Positions 1-13,200 of a DNA stretch of 64,000 bases are shown here, piece after piece (position 1 is the stretch's first letter; each line of letters starts with the position of its first letter). The notes beneath the pieces were generated by a model. That model saw only the letters and a program-made list of their open reading frames with translations. It had not been told where the DNA came from and made no database searches. The stretch lies in NCBI GenBank assembly GCA_033977485.1, contig CM066994.1, positions 119,126,458 to 119,190,457 on the forward strand, read 5' to 3'. The stretch is from Hydrangea macrophylla. Its lineage: Eukaryota > Streptophyta > Magnoliopsida > Cornales > Hydrangeaceae. The position numbers and the translations under genes were made by a program.

Positions 1-360
1 ACATGAGTTGAGAAAGTTCCATTGTGATGGGACAAAGATGGTGGAATCACCCTTATGTGCTTAAATGTTTATTAAGGCATATGTGAGATATTTATATGTT
101 GTTTAGAATATATTGTTTATTATTAGAGACCATTTGTGTGGTCATTTGGGATACCTTGGTGAGGATGAATTGAACACGTTACTTAATTAGTAGGCTAATT
201 AGTAACTTCACAAAATTATGTGGGACCACCTATGGGACCCACGCGAGACATAGACAAATACCCACTTAAGTTAGGAGGATTAAATAAGTTGTTACAAAAC
301 TAGTTGGGGGTAAAATTGCAAATAACCAAAAGTTGGGTGGATTTCATAATAGAAATGGAA

Positions 361-376
361 AGCTCATATATGAGCT
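361..376 (+). promoter_or_regulatory. Putative LTR TATA box inside a 16-bp perfect palindrome
   Basis: AGCTCATATATGAGCT is a perfect palindrome with TATATA at its centre. It lies upstream of a CT-rich leader (400-420) in the LTR, where a core promoter would be expected. The promoter role is inferred. Confidence 0.4.
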
Positions 377-1699
377 GTGGATACAAGATGATATTCATAT
401 CATCTTCTTCTCCAAATTGGGTCGGTTAGAGAGGAAACGGAGACAGGGTTGTCCGGAGCTCTACGACGACGATTGACGGCGCGTCCGACACCCAATTTCA
501 ATTTCGAGACCGGATTTGGACTCGTAGAGGTGAGTTCTACATTTTGGTACTGATTTTATTGAGTATAATCGTCGTAATTTTTGAGACCCAATTCGGAGCG
601 GTAACCCATAGTTGGTCAAATTCATGTAGGATTTTAACCCGGAGTAGATTTGGGCTTCAATTTCACAACTAGGAACGAATTGCTAAGAGGTGAGTGGTTT
701 CAATCTTGTTTTTGGATGAGAATCATGGTTATGTTCTTTGAATGTTGATAACATGCCTATTTAGCTTAATTACATATGCTTAGCTATGATTTTGTGAAAA
801 GTATGGTGATATATTTATGTGAGCATGTTTAGTTGCCTATTTGGGTCGAAGGAAAGCTCGTATGAACCCGCCATGAGATTGTTCCGTGGTGACGAACACT
901 TGTTGCCAACAACGGCATTAGACCGCACGTGGGTGGCGTGGGTCATTGACTTGTGTCGTAAACTATTGGGGGAGTCGCGGACTTGCGGGTAGTGGCCGAG
1001 GAAATACTTGCTTATCCGGAGATAAATTTATTTGTTGAGTTGAATATAAACATGATATGTTATCCGTGTGCTTGATTGTTATCTCTCACTAAGCATATAG
1101 CTTATATATTGTAGTGGTTATTGAATAACCATTGTAGGTGAGCACGACGGCGAGAATCCGGGGAGATGAGCTTGGGGTTCATGGAGTTGAGGAAGCTTGT
1201 AAATGTTGTAGTTTCATGTATATAGTTATTTTTGAGCTAAACTTATTGTTTTGGTGCAAAACTTGTGGTTTGTAATAGTTAACTTGAGTTTATGTTAAAA
1301 CTTGGAGAGATATGTTAGTTTTGGTTTAATCGCTCCAAGACTTGTGTAAATTTGGTAATTGAAGCTTAGAAGGTTGTTGGCATCTTACATACCTTAATAA
1401 TGTAGTTTTGGGTATGCTTGAATGAAAATTTGGTTTAGAAACATGTTTTGGTTGATCATAGTAGCATTGGGAGTATTTGGGAGAGATTTGGGAGAGATTT
1501 GAGGAGTATGTGGGAGAGATTGCAATTCATATCTTGTTTATTGTATATGAACTTGTTAGAGTCCCTTGGGAATGTTTTGAAATGGTTTAGAAATAATTTT
1601 GAAATGTTTTTGTAAGTTTCCAAGAGATTTGGTTTGATGTTGGTGATGTTTGAGCATGTTTAGCAGAGTTTTTTACAGCAAAAATGACTTCTGCAGAGT

Positions 1700-1806
1700 C
1701 CGGATCGATCCGGGTTATTGAAGGGATCGATCCGTCCTTTTTCAGGGGCATTCTGATAGCAAAATCTCCAAATGTATCGATCCGGCTTTTGGAGCGGATC
1801 GATCCG
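1700..1806. repeat. Two pairs of GGATCGATCC palindromes in the LTR
   Basis: Copies lie at 1700-1713, 1723-1734, 1775-1784 and 1795-1806. Each pair has a centre-to-centre spacing of about 21-22 bp. The same motif and spacing recur at 40266-40447, 48362-48470 and 55563-55672. Confidence 0.85.
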
Positions 1807-2097
1807 CTCACAATTTTGCTGCACTGTTGACCTTTACGAAAAACGGACATAACTCTCTCTAGAAAACTCGGATTTGCGCACCGTTTTTTGCGTTGGAACC
1901 GGGACTCAAAAACCTATCTTTTGGTATAAAATTTGCTATACTTTATTAATGACTATTTTGCCCTTGGGCTTATTTTGTCTAATTCAAAGGTTGATTTGAG
2001 CGTGTTTTTCCTCCTTTTAACTTGTAACTTGATGTTTGAAGGCCTTAGTGGCGTGCCACGTGTCTTGGGTTCACATGTGTGGATCCGGGGTGTGACA

Positions 2098-2700
2098 AGA
2101 GATTCCTCAACAACCCAAGATATCTCAAGCGATTGGATAAATCCCCAAATATCTCATCACCTCGACAAACTCAATATTCCACCCTCAGTCCCAAGAGAAT
2201 ATATAAGAAACTCAATAAATGCCCCCCAAAAATCATTACCAAATAAATAGAGAAATAAAATATAACAATAATACCATATCTGCTCAAGAGGCCCATATAA
2301 ATCATAAGAAATCCAGAATTTCCCAAACAATAATATTTGAATATTAGAAGACCCACCGTAAATAAAGAAATCCAGATACCCATTTCTTGATAGAAAATAA
2401 GAAACAATCTTCACAAATAATAATACCCGATAATATTCGGAAAGAATTCCGTACCCACAATCATAACCCAATACTCGTAAACCCTTCGTCAAGTCAATAC
2501 CCTTGAAAGTATAATACTAATGAAATCATTTCAGGATGACTAACTCAACTCTTGATTTCTGAACCCAAATTCCACTAATATTCTCAAACTCCGATTTTTC
2601 TTACTAAATTCTCAATCCCCCATTTCCAACTCAATCAATTCAACATATGGGAAAAACAATTCCCTTTATGCTCCATTTTATCACAATAAGGATTTCAACC
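2098..2700. other. Unassigned AT-rich sequence between two head-to-head LTRs
   Basis: No coding similarity and no clear repeat is recognised. It separates the 3' end of the + strand LTR from a truncated internal leader of a minus-strand element. It may be host DNA or decayed retrotransposon internal sequence. Confidence 0.4.
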
Positions 2701-2885
2701 ATCTCTCCACACATTATAATATGTAGAATGCATGTAATGTGATATACATACTCAACAACATTCAAAGAATGCTAATTTAAACAGGTATGCATGTTCATGC
2801 AACTACGTGTCATTTTATTCAACTTACATGTCGTATTCATCTCTCGTCCCCAAAGGCTCTAACCTATTGCTTTGATACCACTTAA
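2700..2885 (-). mobile_element. Truncated 5' leader of a minus-strand chromovirus, with primer-binding site
   Basis: The segment matches the leader of the young chromovirus at about 55100-55248; both contain GCAACTACGTGTCAT and CTCTCGTCCCCAAAGGCTCT in the same order. On the minus strand 2880-2869 reads TGGTATCAAAGC, one base from the initiator tRNA-Met site TGGTATCAGAGC, directly next to the LTR that begins at 2886. The gag-pol region is absent, so the element is 5'-only. The left limit is approximate. Confidence 0.75.
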
Positions 2886-4883
2886 TGTCACGCCCCCAGA
2901 TCCACACATGTAAATTTAGGATACGTGGCACGCCATCAAGGCTCGTCCCAAGTCATTATAGTTCCGAAAATCACCATAATAAAAGTTTTGACCAATGAAC
3001 TCGATACATTATTTTTTTTTCCAAAAGTTTGAACACACATACACCTAAATTTATTCTAACAAAATCCGTTTCAAAAGTAACATTTTAAAATATTGTATAC
3101 ATTTCGAAAACATATAAAAACACTTTCAGGTCATAGCCCCAACCTTCATTAGTTCTTAACACAGTTTTAAAATATTTTAGGAAAATATTATCTATATTCA
3201 ATTAATGTCGAACTCAACGAGTAGAAACTCCGAGTTCGTCGCCCCGATCCAAGTATGCAAGGTACAAAAAATACCACCATAATCCCAAATCAACCAACAT
3301 ATCACGTCCCTCATATTACAAGAAATTAAGTCAATATCATTTTATTACACAATTCTGAATAAGCAACTAATTACAATATTCCACTACTTACATTTATTAA
3401 ACATAAGCTTATTTAACCAGAATTTATTTTCAATCCCACGCCCAAGATTACTCTCCAAGTCCTTTCCTTTTCTTCCGAGCTCCACCTTGAACACCTACGA
3501 TGGTTATTCAATAACCACTACAATATATAAGCTATATGCTTGTGAATAACACTAATTATGCATATGGATAGTAAACATGCTCAATTTCATTTCCTTACAA
3601 CCAACTATAGTCTCCGGCAATTACTAGTTCACTTCCACCTCTACCAACTAGTCCGCGGCTCCACTCTCTAAGCCCACGTGACCTAGTTATCACCCATGCC
3701 TCACGTGCGGTCCCAGAGGCCTCTGGCGGCCGTGGTCGTCACCACATCGATTACCTCATGGTAGAATAGAACTAGCAATTCCATTGACCCAAATAAGCAA
3801 CTCAACATGCTCATACAAACATTACACCGTGCTTTCACAATTAAATTGGGCCTAATATAATCACATGAATTTTGTCCAATAATAAACTAATAAGCTTTAT
3901 TAAGCTAATCTAACATGTTTTTACATTGAAACTGAACCCAAACATGAAACCATCCACATATCATAATTAATGTCACTTACCTCTTCTAATAATTGAATAA
4001 GTCAAGAAATCCCGATTTTCCTAGATCCAGCCCAAATATGAACCTGCAGTTAATCCCACACAATTTTGGTAAACTAAATATTACCAACCCATTTGGGTCA
4101 CGAAAAATCTATCGATTAAATCCAAATTAAATTATACCATAAGGTTAGACTTTGTCCCATGAGTCCAAATATGACTTCATATTGCGATTTGGGCAACTTA
4201 TGACGAAACTATAGCATCAGGAAGGTAGAACCCCCACTTCCCTCTCTCTTCTTTCTCGCGTCTCTCTCTCCCTGTTCTTTCTCTGTTTTTTTTTCTCTCC
4301 TTTCCTATCTATTCTTAGATTAACTAATATAAATATTTATATATATATAAGTACATATATGTATATTATATATATACACATACCACCGCCGCCGTAAAAC
4401 ACATGCACAGACCTCACGTTTGTGACAAGCTTCTAAATGAAGCTTAGTTTTGTTTTGTTTGTTTGTTTGTTGAGTAATTTATTAGAAAGTCCTAACTAGT
4501 GTACCTTTTCCCCAATTGGTCCAGTGTGTACAACATTTTAATCTAAGGTCCACTTATAAAATCATGGACAAAAATAACCCTCTCCGTCCCGCGCGCATTA
4601 TATCACCACCCTTTCAAATTCTGCTACAAACCCCAACTACCAAAATTGGCTGCCCATAAATCACGTCAAATCACGTATGGAAAGAGGAGACTTCGTGATT
4701 TGCGATTGAACTCCGAAAAATTAGGGTTTTTGAAAAATCAATAAATGGAAGAGAACAGATCAGAGGCCTCTGCGTGATTTACAGACCAAATCTTCTCCGT
4801 CGTTTGGTGGAAAAATCTCATCCCCCGGACTCCGACGAACAAGCTCCACTTCGACGACGAAAATCAGAGCTTGAAGGCCGTTC

Positions 4884-7800
4884 ATGGCGAAGAAAAAGGG
4901 TAAGTGTATAAATTAACACTATTATCTTAATCAGTGACATATTTTTCACATTATGGATGACTGTTGATGACAATCAAAAAATTGTTGCTCAAAACAGTAT
5001 ATCGGGGATGAAAATTTGGAAAAAATTCGTTGAAATAACTCAGCAGGTAGTAGATTCACTTATTTTTGTGATTTCGTTGTGTTGTTTGCTTTGAAAATAC
5101 TCTCTAGAATTTGGACAATTGTCTACTAAAATATTACTTTTGGGGATGATTAGTTGTTGGTTTACTCGTTCTGGGTTTCTGCATGTTAGGGTTTCTGCAA
5201 AGTTCTATGAATCTTGGTGTAATATGAGTGTGAAATTTTATACGCGTGTTCATCTCTTCATGATGTAGTGTGAAGTTGGTTAGTACAAAGTAGTTATCAA
5301 ACATGGATTAATTTGTGAAAAATTTGCCGAAGCAGTAAATGTTGCACTCTTGACGACCACGTTTGCAAAATATGAGTAAATAATTGTGTACTTGTAGTTA
5401 ATAGGACTGTTGGGGATGTTTTGTTTTTGGTTTATAGCCTTGGGTTTCTGCAATATTAGGCTTTCTGTGTCAATCTGAGTCTAATATGAGTGTGTAATTT
5501 GATACTCGTGTTCATCGACTATACCGATTAACTCTTTTGAATATTGAATATTATCATAATGTAGTGTGAAATTAATGACGACATCTTAAATATCAATCAT
5601 GGATATAATGTGCTTAGTACCATAGTGCTAAATTTTGAACTCAAATTTGTATGATATGAAATTATGATCAATTGATTGCATATTTTCAGTTAACGTGTCT
5701 CATTTATCGTATATGTATGATATATATTTTAGTAAGTGTAAAATTTTGCACTCAATGTGTTCTAAAATATCACAATGTATTCACTTTAACAGCAGGGTGC
5801 AGTCATAATTCACCCAAAAAGCCTAAAAGGCAAAAACAACCCAATCCACGGTTTAGGTCAACTTTGGTTGCATTCGATGTACTTATGGAAGATATTAAAC
5901 TCCGGGATGAACACGTAAATTTGTTAAGAAAAACACCATTCTGGCATTTGTTCGAGGCATTCATTGAAGGGAGGGTTAAGTTTGTGAAGAAATTCGATGA
6001 GAGTTCAATTCGAATGATTGGTCAATACAACAGTTTGGATGGCACCTTCTCAATTGGTCCAGAAAGGTTGAGGATACAACCTACAGACATTCAGCTTATA
6101 TTTGGTATACTGAATGGAACACGGTGCATAGACACGTACTACGCGGCAAAGGAATCGTCACCAAAGATATACTCACCATTCGTTCAACGTAGATTCCCGG
6201 GTGAAGAAAGTATTCATACACCTATCATTAGGACTGAATTGCTAAAAGCGGTGGCTGGACATACTCGAGAAGATGTTACTGATACTGTCAGATTACTATG
6301 CTTGTACATTTGTGGGACATTGCTGTACGCAAATAGAGGTGATAGGGTGCGTTGGGGTTTCATTAACTACATAGAAGACATTGACAATATGTGCCAGTAT
6401 GACTGGTGTTCATCTATACTAGGAGATCTAAAGACTTCGATTGAGAAAAAACGCAGAGATCCATATACGGTGACCGGATGCATCCTTGCTTTACAGGTAA
6501 TCCTATATACTCTTTTTTATGAAGATTGTGTATACTATAGACACACAAAATTGTAGCACATAATCAACAATTGTTTGGCACATTTGCAGTATTGGCTATG
6601 TGAGCACACCACACTAGTGGAATCAGAAATCAAACCATCAATGAAGGACTACAAGAAGAAAATGATACCACGATTTCTGAAATGGGATCCAGTAAAGTTG
6701 CATAGGATTATTCTTAACACAGGCCTCGCGACACTAACTGCCAATCAGGTCTACACACTCATTCGTGGTTTTTATGACTCTTTTATATAATAGATAATAT
6801 GTGTTAAATTTCACACTGCCTTTTCAATGCTTTGGAATTTCACAATTTCTGTCAGAAGACATGCATGTGTGAATATATTGAAGATAAGAATGACAAATTT
6901 CACACTCTGTTTCCATATATCATGTATTAAATTCCGCACTTCCACTTATCAATATTTAATAGTATATCGACTTCTGAACGTGGACATGAAAAAAGTTCAC
7001 AATACTATATGAAAAAACAAAGTGTGAAATATCAATCTATAATTTTGAATGCTGATAAATTTCACACTGTCAACTTTAGTATACGTGTATAAAATTTCAC
7101 ACCGTTGTTTATGTTTCAAAGGTGATAGCGGCAGAGTTGGAGATGACTATAAAAGAGATGGAAGTTTATTGCCCAATATTGGACAGATTGGGGGGTGTAC
7201 AAAAGTGTTCCAAAAAACATGAACTCAATGAGGCGATTATTCACAGTAATAACTCAGACTCAATTGAAAGTGAACGGACCGATTCAGATGACTATGGTGC
7301 TAAAGTTCAGAAGGGTAAAAAAATTGCTGGCAGCAATGATGTTAGGCTAGAGCAGTATCTTGAAGTGGACACTTCACTGTTTGAAACTAATGGTGTCACA
7401 CAATCGGTTGAGGCTCCTGCTTGTGATGCGGAAAAAACAACTAACAAGGAACCACTGAGGGAGGGTACATCTGTTGTGAAGAGTTTTATAGACCTGGATG
7501 TTGAATCGCTGTGGCAGAAAGCTCTATTTTACTCTCCTACACAAAAAACTCCATCAACTGTGTGGAAGGGGAAGGGAACAGCAGAGGACTCTCATATACT
7601 GCCACATAGGATTGATTTTAATATTGAAAGCCCATCGCCAATGGTAGATGAAACAACAAATCAATCGCGAGGCATGCTAAGGGATTCTGCAAATAACCCT
7701 TCGGAACAGATGAGAGGGCTCGTAAGGGACAATGCTTTCCAAGCATTTCAGATCAACAAATTGGAGAGGCAGCTGAAGAACCAACTTGACACTTCTGAGG

Positions 7801-10212
7801 CAAGACTTGAAAGTGAAAACATGAATATGGCAGCGGAAATCTTTGTTTTGAATGAAGAAATTGATAAGTACCGGAAGGATAATGCGGAATTACTTGAGGG
7901 TCTACAAGGTCATCTGAAACTTAAAGATGATGAGATTATGAAATTAAAAATTGAGATAAAAAGACAAAAGGTCCTCAATAATCAGCTGCGACTGGAAGTC
8001 ATGTCTTACAGGACTCGTGATCTAACACAGAAGGTTGTGTGTTGATAAATCAATTTTCAGGCTAACCTAAAAAAAATATATATATAGTGCACAATATGTT
8101 CTTTTACCAATTCATATCTAATACTTGTTATTTAACGTATTCAAGGATCCGACAACACCCAGGCATACCCCTACAAGAAAGCGAGATGGAGAGGAAAATT
8201 ATGCAGTTGAAAAGGCAAAGAAACCTCGTGCCATCGAAAATGTAAAGACCACACCTCCTTCAGTCGAACGACGACACACACGCTCAATGGTAAAATGATT
8301 AAATTTCATAGCTCATTCATTGCAATTGAAATGTCCTTGAGTTAAATTTCTTTCAAACGGTATGAGTGTAAAATTCATCAATTGCAGTGTAAAACTTCAC
8401 ACTGATTGTAATACTACAACTTTGTGTAGGATGCAAAAGTAGCGAGCGTTGTTCCATCAAAAGCAAGCAAAGTGGGTAAGACTCCTCTAGAAATCCAGGA
8501 AGATAAGAATACCAGAAAGAATCATCCAAAGAAGAAGGTGGGTACAACATCATTGGTGAGAAGGGTGAAGAATAAGGTAAGGAGGCCACCACTTCGGAAA
8601 AAAAGTTTTATTTACCCGGGAGATGTGGCGGAGGAGTTGGATCAACTAGTGGTACAGCCGGAAGTACCAGCTATGGTCAACTTGGATCAAGTCAATCTTG
8701 AGACTTTGAAAGACCCAGAACTGATAAGGTCTTCGTTGGTTCGATCACCGGTATACACACTGTTGAGTGAGGAAGATAAAGCCAAGATACGCTTGATAAT
8801 GGACAGAGCATACCCACTGTAAGTATAAATTTAATGCAATCTGTAAAAAAGTTAACTATATCGCTGTATCACAAATTTTGTGCTTTAACTGGCAGTACGA
8901 GGGTGTACACTACAGAAAGCGGCAATGAATATGTTACGCTGGCGGACTTATACTCAATAATTTTGGGGCATGAGATACCAAACAATGCAAGTCGATTCGT
9001 TTCCCTTTTTATTTTATTGCTCGTATTATCACTGCTATCATGTCATAAAAAGCCCAATTTCACACTAATAATATCAAACTCACAATATCACTTCAAAAGT
9101 GTTGCTATTGTGAAATTGTAAAAAATAGCCTCATAGTGAGTAATTTCACACTATTAAGTTATTTTTATGTACAATTTCACACCACAAGATTTATAATTTC
9201 AATCTTTTCATTTGAAGTGTAAAATCCCTAATGTAATATATTTCATATTTCCATTTTACATTGAATGCAACATATTTCAGGTGATATCTTGCCATGTGGA
9301 AAAACTTACAATAGATCAATCTGCTGGGAATTTTGAATCTGAAATTGATGATGATGATCATGGCTCGTCGTTCGTTTTCAACAGCTTATGTTTGGTAAAA
9401 ACATAAGCTCCATAAACTGTTGTGATCATACGTAACAACTTTTTTAATGAGTTACACTCACATACATATTTTGTATGTAACAGCATTGGGTACGGATCAA
9501 TGATGCAGAACATTTGGGGGAGTTTGTTGATGCTAATTTGGGAAAAACCACAAGAAGTTTTAGGTACCTTATTTACCCATTGTTGTCCGATAGTATGTCT
9601 TCATCGGGAAAGCACTGGACACTGGCGGTTTTTGATTCTCACGAACCACTGTGGAGATTTTATAACTCGTTGCAACCCACAAATCCATTACAATTAGACA
9701 GATATCAGGGTGACTTATATATGATGGTAATACTTTGACTATAATCATGTTCTTTTTATTTTCTTATGTTCCTTCTTCAGCCTCCTCACACAATTTAAAA
9801 CCCCTTTTTATTTGTGTGTTTTGTTTTTTCATTTTGACAGAAACAATACGTTGAAGGTTGGCAGAGAAAGGCACGTGATGATGGGCGTCTAGATGTAAGC
9901 ACACAAGATATTGACACGCCTGTTGAAAACGTCCGAGATTCACCCCAGCAAGCACCTGGAACATTAGATTGTGGTGTGATAGTTTGTCAAATTATGTCAC
10001 AAATATTTGCACACTTACCCGTCACATCCGAATGCGATGCAACCCAGGGGCGGGCCAATTTAGTGCACGAATTTCTAAACACTCCTGTCAGGTCATGGAC
10101 ACTTGAGGAACACATTGACAGGGAACAAGCTTTTGCAATCCAAACTGGAGCAGATGGGGACCAAGTGGACAGTCAAGCATTGAATGGATGCACATCTGAT
10201 TTGAATAGTTGA
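4884..10212 (+). CDS. Ulp1-like C48 cysteine-protease protein of the MULE, 10 exons, 1047 aa
   Basis: Exons by eye: 4884-4899, 5793-6496, 6590-6748, 7122-8033, 8146-8289, 8430-8818, 8896-8986, 9281-9394, 9484-9726, 9841-10212. All join in frame and end at TGA. Residues 1-293 hold a basic start (KKPKRQKQ) and a conserved region resembling plant DUF1985-type domains (tentative). Residues 300-600 are acidic, then coiled-coil (about 500-590). Residues 600-700 are very basic with candidate nuclear signals (KNHPKKK, RRVKNKVRR). The C-terminal peptidase has His in GKHWTL (about 887), Asn in FYNSL (about 904) where yeast Ulp1 has Asp, Gln (about 961) and Cys in LDCGV (about 968). Family knowledge: Ulp1 enzymes cleave SUMO or similar conjugates; in MULEs the domain rides with accessory proteins. 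Intron 7 uses a GC donor. It is tail-to-tail with the transposase and probably nuclear. Whether it is an active protease, a DNA-binding accessory factor or both is unknown. Confidence 0.8.
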
Positions 10213-13200
10213 TGGTAGGAAGAACTTGGAAATAGATTGACGTATTCGTTTTTGGTATTATTACTGAATGTCGTACTTTCTTAATAGTCCAGTTAGGCAT
10301 TCTATGCTTTTGGTGTCCATAATGATTTTGGTTATTCTGGGTGGTCTAAAAAATGTTGGCGCCCTCATGTTTTGTGTTTATATAACTTTCTGGAACCCAA
10401 TAATGTAAATTCACACTTATTTTTGGTATTTTGGTCAACTTAAATGTGATATTTATCAGGTCTAATGTACTCAACCATAACACTGTCGAAAGCATGATGA
10501 AATTCTACAGTACCTTATGTCTAATTATTTTGAGTTGAACGTCTTATTCTTATGAGTGGCCTATGTGAATATGAGCCAGGAGCAAGGATTCCGGAAAGAG
10601 ATATCACTTTCTGCATTACCTTTCGGCATAAATAGTAGCGTGAAATTACGCACTACAAACATATCATTGTAGGTACGAAAATTTAACTATTTATTCATCA
10701 CTAGTCAATACACTGCTTTTTTTGTAGTGTGAAATTACACACTACAACTATAGCATTAGTGTGAAATTCATAGCTAGTAAAAACATCAAATCATGCTAAC
10801 CAGTATTTTCTGTGGGATAATTCACAGTGAAAACTTCACAAATATCAAAAGCGAGATTTCACACTATAGAAAACCACCATAACACCAACCACCATTACAC
10901 AATATATGATGTTTAACACGAGAATGCAAAACAAGGATACTATTTATTCATTTTCATCATCAATGACATCTTTCACAGTATCAAACCAGGAAGGAAAGCA
11001 TTTTATTCCATAAAAACAAAATAAAGCAAATGACATAGTAAATTAGTTCCTAATAATTTCCCTGCAAGATTTCTTATTGTGTCTTGCCTTTTTCCCACAT
11101 CTACTACATCAGAGCATTCTCACTTTCTCACCTCTCGACGGAATTCTCTTCTTTTTCGGTCTCCCGGGAAGTTTCCTAGTAATTGGTGGAAAAATTTGTG
11201 GCTCTTCCATGCCGTCTGCCGGCCTCCTGGATGTTGTAATTGGGTGAATCGACATGTCAAATGATTGTTTGTAGAAAGATACAAAAAAATACGGCTCTAT
11301 GTAATCCATTATATCCTTCCCAGTTAAATGACTACAATTCTTTAGCACTGCCGCAGCATGTGAGCAGGGGAACCCGTGATGCTGCCAGTCGCCACATGAA
11401 CAATACCTAAGTGCTATATCAACTGAAACTGATGGTTCACTTTGTACCTCGTACAAGTTTTCATTGGATGTCCTTACATTCCAGCACATTCCCTCATCCA
11501 ACGCAGCTTGCAATCGCTTGTGCATCTTTGGACAAAGAATACCATACCACTTCTTGCATTTCGCCCTCCTTTCAGCCATAGACTCCATCGATTGCACCCT
11601 TATACTATCTATCATGTTGGTGATCGGCATGTGTCTTGCCTCATCAATCATTTTATTCCAAAACTCCGCTAAACTAGAACACGTCTCTCCATACCGTTGA
11701 CCAGTAAAAGCTGCATTCACCCAATTCTGGATTGGTATATCAGCCACGAAGTCCCTGACCCTCTGACCCCCCTCCTTCAACAACGAATCTAATCTTGTGA
11801 AATATTGATCGTAATCAACAGCGGATGCGCACTGCGAAAACTTGTACACAATCCTGCTTCGCAAGCTAGAGTGAATTCCTTTCAGCTTGTCAATCAGGTT
11901 AAACTTCATGTGAAACATACAAAATCCATGGAAACATTCGGGGAACACAGTTTTTATCCCATCAATAATACCGGGGTGCCGATCAGATATAAATGTTATC
12001 TTCCGTTCAGTACCCAATATGAAACGAAGCTCGGTTAGGAACCACAACCAGTTATCCTTATCCTCCGACCCGACTACTGCAAACGCAAGACTATACACTT
12101 CTGCACACAAACACATATACAGACAATATTGAGATCAGTGTAAAAATAATTGCAAAATGTAGTGCATAATTGTATACTATATAATTATCTCATAAGTCAA
12201 ACTGCTCGTAAATTAACAAGGAGCATAAAAGTCATTTTTTTGTGTGAAATTTCACACTGCACAATTAGCAATTTCACAAATGTAAGTTTGAAAATAATGA
12301 CATGATAAAACAGGGGAGAATAAAAATAAAATTAGATGCACACGACACACCTTGGTTCCCAGTTTTACACGTCGCACCAAGTACGACACCCTTATGTCTT
12401 CCTTTCAAAAACGTTCCATCCAAAAATATCATAGGTCTTAAAAATTTGAAGCCATGTATGCATGCCGCAAAAGAAACAAAACATCTGTTGAATCTTTTGG
12501 ACGACTGATCCACGTCCAACACGAGATGGCTTCCAGGATTAACCCTTTCTGCCTCATGGAAGTACCACCTTAGTTTATCAAATGAACGCGCATGATCTCC
12601 ATAAATCTCCCTCCTTGCATTCTCAACCCCCAGCCAAGCATGGTGATATTTAATGTCAATACCGTAACTATCTTTAAGGTCACCAATAACATCGATAGGT
12701 CTATAAAGAGGCTGCCTACGTATTTTATCCTCCATCAAATCACCGACTAACTGCGAATTCATTCGAGGATGGGAAGAAGTACGGATAACCGATCCACAGG
12801 TGTGTATCTTGTTGAACTCGCGCATATAGAAAAAACCATTCAAACGATGTTTGGTTGCGTGCACCCTCCATTGACACCCTTTTTCGTTGCGAAGGGTGCA
12901 CTCAGCAGTAATCCGCTTTATTTCATTTTTTAAATATTTGAAGTTAAAACCAACCTCAATTGCATACTTACACAGTGACCTCCGAAATTCCTCGGCACCA
13001 CCTTCAAATGCCTGACCAACATCTTGAAGTTCACTACTCCATGCCGAGCTCTGCAATACTTTTTGACGCTTCCTATTTACTGATGGTTCAATGTCATTCA
13101 ATACAGCAATTTGCATGTCCTGACTGCATTCGGAATCAACACATGCATCATCATCGCTTGAGTCAACATCAGTTTCCATGACCATCACACATACGTCAAC

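Larger units (their letters stand above)
1..2097 (+). mobile_element. Chromovirus-type LTR, 3' portion (3' LTR or solo LTR)
   Basis: The segment ends with ...GGGGTGTGACA at 2097, the typical 3' end of a plant chromovirus LTR. It is homologous, in reverse orientation, to the LTRs at 48048-50515 and 2886-14905: shared blocks include GGTTATTCAATAACCA near 1120 (also near 3500) and the GGGACCC-rich block at 220-245 (compare 50125-50150). The 5' end lies left of the window. No primer-binding site follows 2097, so this is a 3' LTR or a solo LTR, not a 5' LTR. No gene is present; the short frames in it are not conserved. The clade (Tekay-like) is inferred from the related element at 48048-57717. Confidence 0.75.

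Noticed and set aside
1933..2492. Short frames at 1933-2250 and 2157-2492
   Set aside because: They cross an LTR border or lie in AT-rich DNA and show no conserved motif.
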